A stretch of DNA of 64,000 nt from Rhodopirellula sp. SM50. GTDB lineage: Bacteria > Planctomycetota > Planctomycetia > Pirellulales > Pirellulaceae. The stretch lies in NCBI RefSeq assembly GCF_002289565.1, contig NZ_NTFY01000008.1, positions 44,553 to 108,552 on the forward strand, read 5' to 3'. The notes under the pieces were generated by a model that did no database searches, had not been told where the DNA came from, and saw nothing but the letters and a program-made list of their open reading frames with translations. Numbering within the stretch: the first letter of the stretch is position 1; each line of letters starts with the position of its first letter. Of the stretch, positions 16,701 through 25,048 are shown piece by piece. Position numbers and translations under genes: made by a program.

Positions 16701-19498
16701 GCGTCCAGTTGGTCGCCAGCGAACCGCAACTGAAGGATCCGGTTGCGATCGACTGGGGAATCGATGGAAAATTGTGGGTCGTGGAAATGGCCGACTATCC
16801 ATTGGGCATCGATGGGCAAGGCAAACCGGGCGGCCGGATTCGCGTCTTGGAAGACCGGGACGCGGACGGGTACTACGAAACATCCACGTTGTTCGCCGAT
16901 CAGCTCAGTTTTCCAAACGGCATTCTGACCTGGGGCAACGGCGTTCTGATCACCGCCGCACCGGAGATCCTGTATCTGGAAGACAGCAACGGGGATGGCA
17001 AAGCCGACGTCAAGCGGACGGTCTTCGATGGGTTCCTGGAAGGCAACCAGCAGCTGCGCGTCAACGGGTTGCGCTGGGGGTTGGACAACTGGGTCCATTG
17101 CGCCAGCGGCAGCCATCATGCGGGCTACGGCAAAGGCAACCAAATCACGTCCGTGATCACGGGCGAGAGTCATCAAATCGGCAGCCGCGATTTCCGCATT
17201 CGGCCTGACAGCGGAGAGATCGATCCGCAGAGTGGCCCCTCGCAATACGGACGCAACCGAGACGACTGGGGAAACTGGTTCGGTGTGCAAAACAGTCGCC
17301 CGCTTTGGCATTACGTCTTGGCCGATGAAGACATCCGTCGCAATCCGCACTTCGCACCTCCGGATCCGAAGCACCTGGTCGTCACACCGGTCAATCCTCC
17401 GGTGTTTCCCGCCGCACAACTGCAAAAGCGTTTTCACAGCTTCAACCAATCCGGGCGTTTCACGTCAGCCTGCTCGGCAATGATCTATCGCGACGACGTG
17501 CTGTTTCCGCAAGCCGACGACGAGCAACACGCGTTTACCTGCGAGCCGTTTCACAACTTGGTTCAACACAACATCATCACCGAAGACGGCGTCAGCTTTG
17601 ACTTCCGCCGAGACTCTGCCGAGGATGTCGTTGATTTCTTTGCCAGTGAAGACCGCTGGTGCCGGCCGGTGATGGTTCGTACCGGACCCGACGGCGCGCT
17701 CTGGGTCGTCGACATGTATCGCTACATGATTGAACATCCCCAGTGGCTGCCTCAAAACGGAAAAGATGAGCTGAGACCGTATTATCGGCTCGGAGAAAAC
17801 CAAGGTCGGATCTATCGCGTCGTACCCTCCGGCAAGAATCCGGCAATGCCAAAGATCGACGATTCGAGTGAAGGCTTGCTGCGTGCCTTGGCCAGCTCGA
17901 ACGGCTGGCAGCGAGACGTGGCACAGCGCACTCTGGTTCGCACGAAGGACATGGCAGCGGTTCCGCATCTTCGATCGATGGCAATCGCCGACGACCGTCC
18001 ACGCCAGCGACTGCAAGCGATTTGCACGCTCGATGGGATGCAGGCGTTGAACGCCGAAGTTTTGCAGACGGCGTTGCATGACCCGCATCCGGCCGTCCGC
18101 CGCCAAGCCGTGCGGTTGGCTGCCAGCCATGTGGTCGAAGCCCAGACGTTGGCGTCGCTGGTCGACGACGAGGACGCAAAGGTGCGATTACAGCTCGCGG
18201 CTACGCTGGGGACATACGAGGACCCGCTCGCGTCCCAAGCACTCGCAAGTCTGGCGTGGCAATCAACCGATGATGCGTACATCGTTGCCAACGTGATGAG
18301 TTCGCTGAGTGCTCGCAACCTCACCGATGTGCTGAATGCCTTCATGACGATCGCGTCCGATTCAGCGGCGCGCAACCGAAGCGACCACCCTTTGCAACAA
18401 CAATTGTTCGCGCAGGTCGCGGCCCTGGGGGATGCAGACGCAATCGGCCAAGCCGTCGCCAGCCTCGCGGGACGGTCAGACTTGCCCCCTGAACCATGGC
18501 AGCTGTCCGGGTTGGCTGAGCTACTCGATGGTTTGGAAAAACGCAAATTCCCCATCACACAGCTTTCCGATGCTCAGCAACAGTTGATTGCCGGATCGGT
18601 CCAACAGGCACGGAGCGTGATTTCCGAAGCGTCGGGAAAGTTGACCCCCATGGTCGACAGTGCGTTGCGTTTGTTGTTACGACAACCTGACGTTTACCCC
18701 CATGACATGCGACTGCTGGCGGAGTTACTGGTGCCGCAATCGACGGTGGAATTGCAGCTGGCGGTGGTGGATCGATTGGCCAATGAATCCGATCCGCAAA
18801 TTGGGCAGGTCTTGCTGTCCGGCTGGCCGTCCTACGGCCCAGCGCTACGGTCGCGTGTACTCGACGTTCTGTCCGGTCGCGCGGCGTGGAGTTCAGCGCT
18901 GTTGGCAGCGGTGCGTTCGGAAAAACTTTCCAGTGGCCAAATCGGTCCCGCGATGCGTGAACGGCTGTTGGCGACCAAGGACAAAACGCTTCAATCCGGC
19001 TGGACAGAAGCCTTCGCGTCTTCGACCAGCCCGGACCGTAGAAAGGTGATCGAAGACTACCAAGATGCATTGACGTTGGCCGGTGACTTGGAACAGGGAA
19101 AGAAGGTGTTTGCCAAAAGCTGTGCCGCCTGCCATCGCCTCGGAAACGTCGGCTACGAAGTCGGCCCCAACCTGGCTTCGATCACCGACAAACGTCCCCA
19201 CGTGCTGCTCTCGAACATCTTGGACCCCAGTGCCGCGGTGGAAGCACGTTATCTGACCTACATCGTCCTGAGCGATGACGGTCGCGTCCGAAATGGGCTG
19301 CTGGGCACCGAGACCGGCAGCAGCATCACGCTGTTGTCGGACGAAGGCAAACGGGAAACGATCCTGAGATCGGAGATTGAAGAGTTGCGGGCATCGGGAA
19401 AATCGCTGATGCCCGATGGGTTGGAAAAGGAGCTTTCGCCCCAAGACATCGCCGACCTGATTGCGCTGTTGCAGTCCAATGCGACGAGTGCCGATTGA
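13769..19498 (+). CDS. Ceramidase-like / LamG x2 / PVC-type dehydrogenase / HEAT / cytochrome c fusion
   Basis: A 1,909-residue secreted fusion. A signal peptide (residues 1-28) precedes a neutral-ceramidase-like domain (about 29-480) with SATHTHSAPS as the likely zinc site and DPLHARCLVL. Two LamG/concanavalin-like domains follow (about 490-690 and 735-935). Next is a PVC-type membrane-bound dehydrogenase or sorbosone-dehydrogenase-like propeller (about 965-1360: HVREGYRVQLVASEP, DGKLWVVEMADYP), then HEAT-like helices (about 1370-1760) and a heme domain with CAACH at about 1785. Dehydrogenase-HEAT-CxxCH proteins are common in this phylum. The added ceramidase-type amidase and LamG modules are unusual. 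I chose the ATG at 13769; the frame extending back to 13478 overlaps the previous gene and lacks family sequence. The substrate is unknown: an acylated glycan or lipid is an inference. Confidence 0.85.
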   Translation: MHRYCFVCWLFLVFLAVRMPADKPVWAGGLRAGAASVDISPRSLPAIRNGGFLQAEWNRVDDPLHARCLVLSDGKETIALAIVDSCMLPTDICAAIKAKVADEISLPSQRILISATHTHSAPSVMSYCLGSSRDEAYVEFVVPQIAQAIVSAHRNLRPAKLGWTSVNAEGHTNCRRWITRGDRIRTDPFGEPTVRAMMHPGYLNPDYVSPAGPVDPQLSVLSVVSAQDDTPICVLANYSMHYFGSSSGFSADYFGEVADLLESQIAPTDSGSHHTFVGIMSQGTSGDLHWMNYAKSHQPVSRKDYAKEIAQKTLAAWKQIEHRSDLTIAMAESPMKLRRRVPDAPRLAWAKTINLQRGPRPPKDRPEVYAQQAQWIDENPETELILQAVRIGDLGITALPNEVYGITGLKLKQQSPLGDTFNLELANGAEGYIPPPEQHRLGGYTTWPARTAGLEIDAEPKIVDRVLSLLESVSGKKRRPLVDPPNAYSRAILNAEPAAYWRLGDMVVDRATDATGNHHATFQGGVALYLPGPSGSGFDETGNRSVYFAGGSLEATVNSLPNPYSVSMWFWNGLPADGHGQSGTLFSRGRDESIESLSIISDDQGMTLLAFDDSSTRHVAATPLSTKAWHHVTWVRDVESVKVYLDGNPKPELELPLPANDGSPAEEFSFGRFDGKLDDIALFARALSADEMSGLYRTSGMQRPARPRRPVTQSEKQSDAGSLKRYADAVRTSRPLAYWRLHDTDRDSARDEVGGNHARYERNAGPRKPGTATPNFSGGRVLAGVSNLDDQYSVEFWFRNELPITSRPVTAYLFTRGINGADAAPGDSLGIGGTHASTGRLLVFNGNDRNELIGGKTILVPGGWNHVVMTRDGDKLTVFLNGELEIDGRLAKTYPDRCAEFQIGGRNDNFANLQGMLEEVAIYDRVITLDEAKTHFIAAGVKAIAKPKPQTNAQPETSPKPTAAADSLEKIHVREGYRVQLVASEPQLKDPVAIDWGIDGKLWVVEMADYPLGIDGQGKPGGRIRVLEDRDADGYYETSTLFADQLSFPNGILTWGNGVLITAAPEILYLEDSNGDGKADVKRTVFDGFLEGNQQLRVNGLRWGLDNWVHCASGSHHAGYGKGNQITSVITGESHQIGSRDFRIRPDSGEIDPQSGPSQYGRNRDDWGNWFGVQNSRPLWHYVLADEDIRRNPHFAPPDPKHLVVTPVNPPVFPAAQLQKRFHSFNQSGRFTSACSAMIYRDDVLFPQADDEQHAFTCEPFHNLVQHNIITEDGVSFDFRRDSAEDVVDFFASEDRWCRPVMVRTGPDGALWVVDMYRYMIEHPQWLPQNGKDELRPYYRLGENQGRIYRVVPSGKNPAMPKIDDSSEGLLRALASSNGWQRDVAQRTLVRTKDMAAVPHLRSMAIADDRPRQRLQAICTLDGMQALNAEVLQTALHDPHPAVRRQAVRLAASHVVEAQTLASLVDDEDAKVRLQLAATLGTYEDPLASQALASLAWQSTDDAYIVANVMSSLSARNLTDVLNAFMTIASDSAARNRSDHPLQQQLFAQVAALGDADAIGQAVASLAGRSDLPPEPWQLSGLAELLDGLEKRKFPITQLSDAQQQLIAGSVQQARSVISEASGKLTPMVDSALRLLLRQPDVYPHDMRLLAELLVPQSTVELQLAVVDRLANESDPQIGQVLLSGWPSYGPALRSRVLDVLSGRAAWSSALLAAVRSEKLSSGQIGPAMRERLLATKDKTLQSGWTEAFASSTSPDRRKVIEDYQDALTLAGDLEQGKKVFAKSCAACHRLGNVGYEVGPNLASITDKRPHVLLSNILDPSAAVEARYLTYIVLSDDGRVRNGLLGTETGSSITLLSDEGKRETILRSEIEELRASGKSLMPDGLEKELSPQDIADLIALLQSNATSAD

Positions 19499-19515
19499 CC
19501 GATCCGCACCAAACT

Positions 19516-19681
19516 CGTTCCCAGGCTCCGGCCTACGCCGTGAACGATTTATTCCCTGTGTTTGACGAGGTTTTAGCGGCAGGGCGCAAGCCCTCCGGTT
19601 CCGCATCTTTGCCAACACACCGGAGGGCTCACGCCCTACCGCTAAAAAATCGTTCACGGCGTAGGGCTCCGGCTGGGAACG
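19516..19681. repeat. Nested palindromic repeat, core module plus GCCGTGAACGAT arms
   Basis: This 166-bp inverted repeat starts 17 bases after the stop codon at 19498. The outer arms run from CGTTCCCAG through CTACGCCGTGAACGATTT and back. Inside, TTAGCGGCAGGGCGCAAGCC (19573 onward) pairs with GGCTCACGCCCTACCGCTAA (ending about 19645). An 8-bp segment within the outer arms is flipped between the two sides. The rest of 19499-19953 holds further fragments (a GGCTCCGCCGCACGC piece near 19696) and no gene. Confidence 0.85.
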
Positions 19682-19953
19682 CAACGTCAGTGTGGCTCCG
19701 CCGCACGCGACCGACGATCGGAGGCGGAGCCTCCACGACAGTGTGTTCCCAGGCGAGAGCCTGAGAACAAGGACAGATGAGTCCCATACGTCCTATGTGT
19801 CCCATTGGTCCCATGACCGACCTGGACCACGATTAAGTTGCTTCGGCCGAGTGGAGCAGATAGCATGTCCGTTGGAATCGCCCACCACCCCTGCCCGTTG
19901 CTCACCATTCCCGCCTGCCGTCGCAGCGGCACCTCCCACGGAAGCATTCATCC

Positions 19954-21408
19954 ATGTATTCGTCGCTTCGTTTCAGGCTGCATTTCGCGGCCGCTGTTGT
20001 TGGTTCCTTGAGTCTGTTTCTCGGCGGCGGCGTCGCCGCCGAGACGCCCAGCAAACTGCTTCGCGCCGGTGCGTTCGCGATCGACATCACTCCGACCAAG
20101 TTCCCCGTCAGTTCGGCCGGCAGCATGACGCATCGGATGGCCGACAAGGCGCATGACCCGCTGCACGCACGATGTCTGGTGCTGGACAACGGCCAAACGA
20201 CGATCGCATTGGTGACCTGCGACAGCTGCATGATTCCGCGAGAGATCTACGACGCGGCCAAGCAGCGGGCGTCCGAAGCGACCGGCATTGAAACCGATCA
20301 CATTCTTTGCTCGGCCACCCACACGCACACCGCGGTGACGGCGACGCCGACGTTTCAAAGCATCGTCCAAGAAGACTACCTTGAGTTTCTTACCCAGCGG
20401 ATTGCTGAAGGCATCATCCAAGCCCATTCGCAATTGGAACCGGCCCGCGTGGGTTGGGCGATCGGCAACAATCCGCGACAGGTGTTCAACCGCCGCTGGT
20501 TCCTGCGTCCCGGAAATCCCTTGGCGGATCCGTTCGACCGCGGCACAGACAAGGTCCGAATGAATCCTGCCGCGAACAGCAAGAGCCTGCTGCAACCGGC
20601 CGGCCCGATCGATCCCCAAGTCCCGGTCTTGGCGGTCCAAGCCGTCGACGGTCGCCCGATCGCGATGTGGGCCAACTACTCGCTGCACTACGTCGGCGGC
20701 GTGCCGGCCAACTCGCTTTCGGCGGATTACTTCGGCGAATTCGCTCGCCAGTTCTCGCGATCGATCGACGCCGACGACACTAAGCTCGCGTTTGTCGCCG
20801 CGATGACCAACGGAACCAGCGGTGACATCAACAACATCAACTTCTTCGAAGGCGCCGCACGTCAACAGCCCTTCGAACAGATCCGTCTGGTCGCCGCCGA
20901 TGTCTCGGCATCCGCACTCGTCGCGTATCAACGGATCGAGTACCTGGATTGGGTGCCGTTGAAAATGCGGGAAACGGAAATCGAACTCGGGGTGCGCCGC
21001 CCCGACGCTGAGGAATTGGCCCGCGCCGAGGAATTGATCGCCGAAGCCGGACCGGGCCCGTGGCGAGACCGCCGGTTGATCTATGCCAACGAAACGTTGG
21101 ATTTGGCCAAGTACCCCGATACCGTCTCTGTCAAGCTTCAAGCGATCCGGATCGGCGAGTTGGGAATCGTCAGCAGCCCCTGTGAAACGTTCGTCGAAAC
21201 AGGCTTGGCGATCAAGAAACACAGTCCCTTGAAACCGACCTTCACCATCGAACTGGCCAACGGATACAACGGCTATCTGCCGACTCCGGAGCAACACACC
21301 TGGGGCGGCTACGAAACCTGGCGTGCCAAGTCCAGCTATCTGGCGGCCGATGCAGAACCGCAGGTGCGAGAAACCTTGCTGGAACTGCTCGAACAGGTTT
21401 CGCAGTGA
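19954..21408 (+). CDS. Secreted neutral/alkaline ceramidase-like protein
   Basis: A 484-residue protein with a signal peptide (about 1-29, ending GGGVAAE). It matches the N-terminal amidase domain of neutral ceramidases: AIDITPTKFP, DPLHARCLVL, SATHTHTAVT (metal-binding histidines) and SADYFGEFARQF. It lacks the C-terminal Ig-like domain of true ceramidases. It is a paralogue of the first domain of the fusion protein encoded just upstream, with the same order of motifs including LQPAGPIDPQ versus SPAGPVDPQ. It likely hydrolyses an N-acyl bond outside the cytoplasm. The substrate is not known. Confidence 0.82.
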   Translation: MYSSLRFRLHFAAAVVGSLSLFLGGGVAAETPSKLLRAGAFAIDITPTKFPVSSAGSMTHRMADKAHDPLHARCLVLDNGQTTIALVTCDSCMIPREIYDAAKQRASEATGIETDHILCSATHTHTAVTATPTFQSIVQEDYLEFLTQRIAEGIIQAHSQLEPARVGWAIGNNPRQVFNRRWFLRPGNPLADPFDRGTDKVRMNPAANSKSLLQPAGPIDPQVPVLAVQAVDGRPIAMWANYSLHYVGGVPANSLSADYFGEFARQFSRSIDADDTKLAFVAAMTNGTSGDINNINFFEGAARQQPFEQIRLVAADVSASALVAYQRIEYLDWVPLKMRETEIELGVRRPDAEELARAEELIAEAGPGPWRDRRLIYANETLDLAKYPDTVSVKLQAIRIGELGIVSSPCETFVETGLAIKKHSPLKPTFTIELANGYNGYLPTPEQHTWGGYETWRAKSSYLAADAEPQVRETLLELLEQVSQ

Positions 21409-21450
21409 CGGGGATGCAGACGCCGTCCAGGCTGTGCCTGACGGCTCATT

Positions 21451-21540
21451 GGCATGCACAGCATGCCCTACGTTTTGATCGGCATGCACAGCATGCGATA
21501 CGTTTTGATTGGCATGCACAGCATGCCCTACAGCTTCAGT
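21451..21540. repeat. Three 30-bp tandem units, each carrying a hairpin
   Basis: Units begin at 21451, 21481 and 21511, exactly 30 bp apart. Each begins GGCATGCACAGCATGC. In units one and three this extends to GGCATGC-ACA-GCATGCC, a perfect 7-bp hairpin with a 3-base loop. The repeats fill the gap between the ceramidase-like gene and the FAD oxidoreductase, ending 19 bases before the next ATG. They may act in termination or in the leader of the next gene. Confidence 0.9.
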
Positions 21541-21559
21541 TTCTTCTTAGAAAACATCA

Positions 21560-23692
21560 ATGATAAATCGTGCTCTGTTCCCGCTTTCGGTCGCCTTGAT
21601 CCTGACCTTGTGCCTCGGCACTCCGTCTGTCTTGGTCCATGCCGCCGATGACACCGTCCATGATGTCGTGATTTACGGTGGCACCTCCGCCGGGATCGCC
21701 GCGGCGGTCCAAGTCAAACGCATGGGTGGATCGGTGGTCGTCATCGAACCGGGAACACGGATCGGGGGCCTGACCACCGGCGGGCTCGGCCAAACCGATA
21801 TCGGCAACAAGGCGGCCATCGGCGGCATCGCGCGCGAGTTTTATCAACGGGTGCGGCAGTATTACGAGCAACCGGAACACTGGAAGTGGCAGCGGAGTGA
21901 TCAGTTTCGCGATAGCGGTCAGTCACGTACGGGATCGGGCGAAGACACGATGTGGACGTTCGAACCCTCGGCCGCCCTGTCGATCATGCAGGACTTTGTC
22001 CGCCAGTACGACATTCCGGTGATTTACAACCAGCGGCTCGACCGCACCCCGCGTTCGGATTCAACCAGTCGGGTGCGGGGCGTAACGCTTGACGGCAAAC
22101 GAATCGTCGCGATCCGGACCGAAAGCGGCCAGACGTACCGCGGTCGTATTTTTCTCGACGCGACGTACGAAGGCGACTTGTTGGCCGGTGCCGGCGTCCC
22201 GTACACCGTCGGACGCGAAAGCAATGCCGAGTACGACGAGACCTTGAACGGCGTACAGACCCGCCAGGCCAAGCACCATCAAATCGTGCCGGGTGTCGAT
22301 GCGTACGTGATTCCGGGCGACGCGAGCAGTGGATTGCTGCCTGGCATCGACCCCGATGGTCCGGGTGAAGAAGGGAGTGGCGATCACCGCGTTCAAGCCT
22401 TCTGCTTTCGCATGTGTTTGACCGATCACCCCCAAAACCGCATCCCGTTCGCGAAACCCGAACGCTACGATCCGCTGGACTATGAGTTGTTGCTGCGCAA
22501 TTTCGAGGCCGGCGAACGGGGCATGCCGTGGATCAACTCCAGCATGCCCAATCGCAAAACAGATACCAACAACCGGACCGGATTCTCAACGGATTTTATC
22601 GGCCAGAACTACGATTATCCGGAAGCCAGCTATGCCGAGCGTGAAACGATCATTCGGCGCCACCGCGACTATCAACAGGGGTTGATGTGGACATTGGCGA
22701 ATCATCCGCGCGTCCCCGAGTCGATCCGAAGTAACGTCGCCCGGTGGGGAACGTGCCGCGATGAATTCGAGCGAGAAGATGGCTGGCAAGAACAGCTCTA
22801 CATCCGTGAAGCAAGACGGATGATCGGAGCAATCGTGATGACGCAACACCACTGTCAAGGTCGCAACGTTGCCGAAGCCCCGATCGGGCTGGCCGCCTAC
22901 ACGATGGATTCCCACAACGTCCAGCGCTATGTCGACGCCGAAGGACACGCCCGAAACGAAGGGGACGTCCAAGTCGGTGGCTTTTCTCCCTACGCCATCG
23001 ACTATGGCTCGTTGACGCCAAAGACCGAGCATTGCGAAAATTTGTTGGTCCCGGTCTGTTTGAGCGCCACGCACATCGCGTTCGGCTCAATCCGGATGGA
23101 ACCGGTGTTCATGGTCCTGGGCCAGTCGTCGGCAACCGCCGCGATGCAAGCGATCGATGCCGACGTCCCGGTTCAAGCGATCGACTATGCGGGACTCAAG
23201 GAACGTCTTGTGGCCGACGGCCAGATTTTGACCTGGACCGGCCCCGTCCGAAAAGCAGCAGCGTCGGTCGACCCGAAATCGCTGCCGGGAATCGTTGTTG
23301 ATGACGAAGCCGCCGAACGAACAGGCTTTCACGCCACCAGCCAGGTGGTCGGTCCCTTCGTCGGCGTCGGTTATCGTCACGACGGCGATACCGACAAGGG
23401 GCATCAAAGCATTCGGTTTCCGGTGACGATCAAAAACGCAGGCAGATACGAGTTGCGTCTCGCTTATTCGCCCAACGCCAATCGCGCCACCAAAGTTCCG
23501 GTCATCATCCGCGCCGGCGGATCAACGCAGACGGTGACGGTCGATCAACGACGCAAGCCCGAACACGGCGCATTCGCCACGGCCGGCCAGTTTGAGTTCC
23601 CGGTCGGACAGGCCGACGTCGAAATCAACAACCGCGACACCGACGGCCACGTCATTGTTGACGCAATTCAGCTACTGCCGCTGGCGGATTGA
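21560..23692 (+). CDS. Secreted FAD-dependent oxidoreductase
   Basis: A 710-residue protein with a signal peptide (LFPLSVALILTLCLGTPS, cleavage near HAA at about 28). The dinucleotide-binding motif is IYGGTSAGIAAAVQ, followed by EPGTRIGGLTTGGLGQTD, typical of the FAD_oxidored family. TYEGDLLAGAGVPYTVGRES is also characteristic. The C-terminal 150 residues form a carbohydrate-binding-like beta domain similar to the tails of xanthan-lyase-associated proteins (RYELRLAYSPNANR). The likely role is oxidation of a sugar or polyol in the periplasm. The exact substrate is unknown. Its 3' end overlaps the convergent transporter gene by 41 bases. Confidence 0.82.
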   Translation: MINRALFPLSVALILTLCLGTPSVLVHAADDTVHDVVIYGGTSAGIAAAVQVKRMGGSVVVIEPGTRIGGLTTGGLGQTDIGNKAAIGGIAREFYQRVRQYYEQPEHWKWQRSDQFRDSGQSRTGSGEDTMWTFEPSAALSIMQDFVRQYDIPVIYNQRLDRTPRSDSTSRVRGVTLDGKRIVAIRTESGQTYRGRIFLDATYEGDLLAGAGVPYTVGRESNAEYDETLNGVQTRQAKHHQIVPGVDAYVIPGDASSGLLPGIDPDGPGEEGSGDHRVQAFCFRMCLTDHPQNRIPFAKPERYDPLDYELLLRNFEAGERGMPWINSSMPNRKTDTNNRTGFSTDFIGQNYDYPEASYAERETIIRRHRDYQQGLMWTLANHPRVPESIRSNVARWGTCRDEFEREDGWQEQLYIREARRMIGAIVMTQHHCQGRNVAEAPIGLAAYTMDSHNVQRYVDAEGHARNEGDVQVGGFSPYAIDYGSLTPKTEHCENLLVPVCLSATHIAFGSIRMEPVFMVLGQSSATAAMQAIDADVPVQAIDYAGLKERLVADGQILTWTGPVRKAAASVDPKSLPGIVVDDEAAERTGFHATSQVVGPFVGVGYRHDGDTDKGHQSIRFPVTIKNAGRYELRLAYSPNANRATKVPVIIRAGGSTQTVTVDQRRKPEHGAFATAGQFEFPVGQADVEINNRDTDGHVIVDAIQLLPLAD

Positions 23693-24914
23693 TTTTTTGA
23701 TAGACCTTGTTGGCCGTTAAAGCGGCCAACACACAGGAAACGACAAACCCGATCACCGCCAGTGCGATGATCCACCGTGGCACCTTTCGCGGTCCGATCA
23801 ACTCCTTGCGCGTGCCCAGGTAAATCAACGCCGCGGCCAATGCGGGAATGCCCAACACCGTGCAGGCCTGGGCGATGGTGATCAGGTGCACCGTGCTGCC
23901 TTCGCGGGCCAGCGACGCGATCGCCACGCACATCCCGACCAGCAGCGCCGCGGTCGTCAAATGCAGCGGCCATTTGTCGTCCAGCTTGGATCCCTTGCCG
24001 AGCGAGTCGGACATCACCGTCCCGCCGATCAATGCGTTGACCAGGAAAGAACTGAGCGCGCCGGCGAGGATTCCGGTACAGAAAATAATCTTGGCCGACG
24101 CCCCAAACAGTGGCTCCAATTGCCGTGCCACATCACCGACCGAGGACAATGCCACGCCGTTGGGATTGCCGTAAAAGACCCGCCATGACGTCACAAGAAT
24201 CATCGACGTGATCAATCCCAACACGGTCATGCTGACGATCGAATCGATCATCCCCTGTCGCACTTCACCGATCCCCCAGCCTTTCTCTTTGACCAGATAG
24301 GCCTGGTAAAAGGCCCCACCGACCGAAAACGTTGTGCCGATCATGCCCAACAACGCAAACACATCCGGCGCGGCCTCGGGAACCACACGCTCGAAATCCG
24401 GTGGGCTGACGAAGATCACGACAAAATTAAACAAGAACGCCAGCGTCATCAAACCGATCAGGATCTTCATCAACCCTTCGACGCTGCGGTACAGGTTCTT
24501 CAACAGATACAAACTGGCGATCACCAGACCGTTGACGGCCAGCAACACCATCGCCCGCGCAGCCAGCGGCAGCGGATCGTCGCCGAACATCGGCTCCACG
24601 CCGCCGATCAATGCGATGTTGTTGGAGGACTGAAAAAACGCGACCAGTGTGAACAACGTCACGCCGATCACGACCGCCACGGGGCGTCCCAACCGACTGG
24701 CCAATTCATCGCAGGGACTGTTTTCGTAGACCGCCCCTAACCGGGCCGACAACGCGACCATTGCGATCATCAACACCGACGCCGCAAAAACGACGGGCAG
24801 ACCGAGCAATCCGAGCGAGGCACCGACCTTGGAACTGGTCAGTATCGATCCGGGACCGAGAACCACCGCCGCCACAATGATGGCTGGACCGACGGCGTGT
24901 AAAATTCGTTTCAT
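23652..24914 (-). CDS. Nramp-related transporter lacking canonical metal-site motifs
   Basis: A 420-residue inner-membrane protein with about 11 hydrophobic segments and the Nramp layout (HAVGPAIIVAAVVLGPGSIL at the start, LSARLG after helix 2). The helix-1 metal motif DPGN of Nramp transporters is replaced by GPGS, and the helix-6 MPH motif aligns with SVG in GTTFSVGGAFYQAYL. These are the residues that coordinate manganese or iron in characterised members, so the transported ion is unclear. Nramp-related proteins with other substrates (for example magnesium) are known. The start ATG at 24914 agrees with the family N-terminus. Confidence 0.8.
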   Translation of the reverse strand: MKRILHAVGPAIIVAAVVLGPGSILTSSKVGASLGLLGLPVVFAASVLMIAMVALSARLGAVYENSPCDELASRLGRPVAVVIGVTLFTLVAFFQSSNNIALIGGVEPMFGDDPLPLAARAMVLLAVNGLVIASLYLLKNLYRSVEGLMKILIGLMTLAFLFNFVVIFVSPPDFERVVPEAAPDVFALLGMIGTTFSVGGAFYQAYLVKEKGWGIGEVRQGMIDSIVSMTVLGLITSMILVTSWRVFYGNPNGVALSSVGDVARQLEPLFGASAKIIFCTGILAGALSSFLVNALIGGTVMSDSLGKGSKLDDKWPLHLTTAALLVGMCVAIASLAREGSTVHLITIAQACTVLGIPALAAALIYLGTRKELIGPRKVPRWIIALAVIGFVVSCVLAALTANKVYQKINPPAAVAELRQQ

Positions 24915-25019
24915 GGGTGATTGGGGGGAGATCAGGTGGGCGGGGGAAGGGAGGGAAGGACGTGTGACGAGCGAGAGGTAGCAGAGGCTTCCAGAATGTC
25001 AAATCGACCATGCTGCAGT

Positions 25020-25042
25020 GACAGGCTGGAAGCCTATCCCAC
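25020..25042 (+). repeat. 23-bp dispersed repeat, copy 2
   Basis: This copy of the GGCTGGAAGCC-containing 23-mer ends 6 bases from the stop codon of the sialidase-like gene on the minus strand. A decayed fragment lies near 24986. Confidence 0.8.
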
Positions 25043-25048
25043 AGGTTC

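Noticed and set aside
15932..17449. 505-residue minus-strand frame opposite the fusion gene
   Set aside because: The forward strand carries conserved LamG and dehydrogenase motifs. The reverse translation has no family resemblance.
19948..21519. 523-residue minus-strand frame opposite the ceramidase-like gene
   Set aside because: It ends in repeat-derived sequence and mirrors a gene with clear signal peptide and motifs.
21451..21540. Possible CRISPR array
   Set aside because: Units are only 30 bp in total with no variable spacers and no cas genes nearby. It is a simple tandem repeat.
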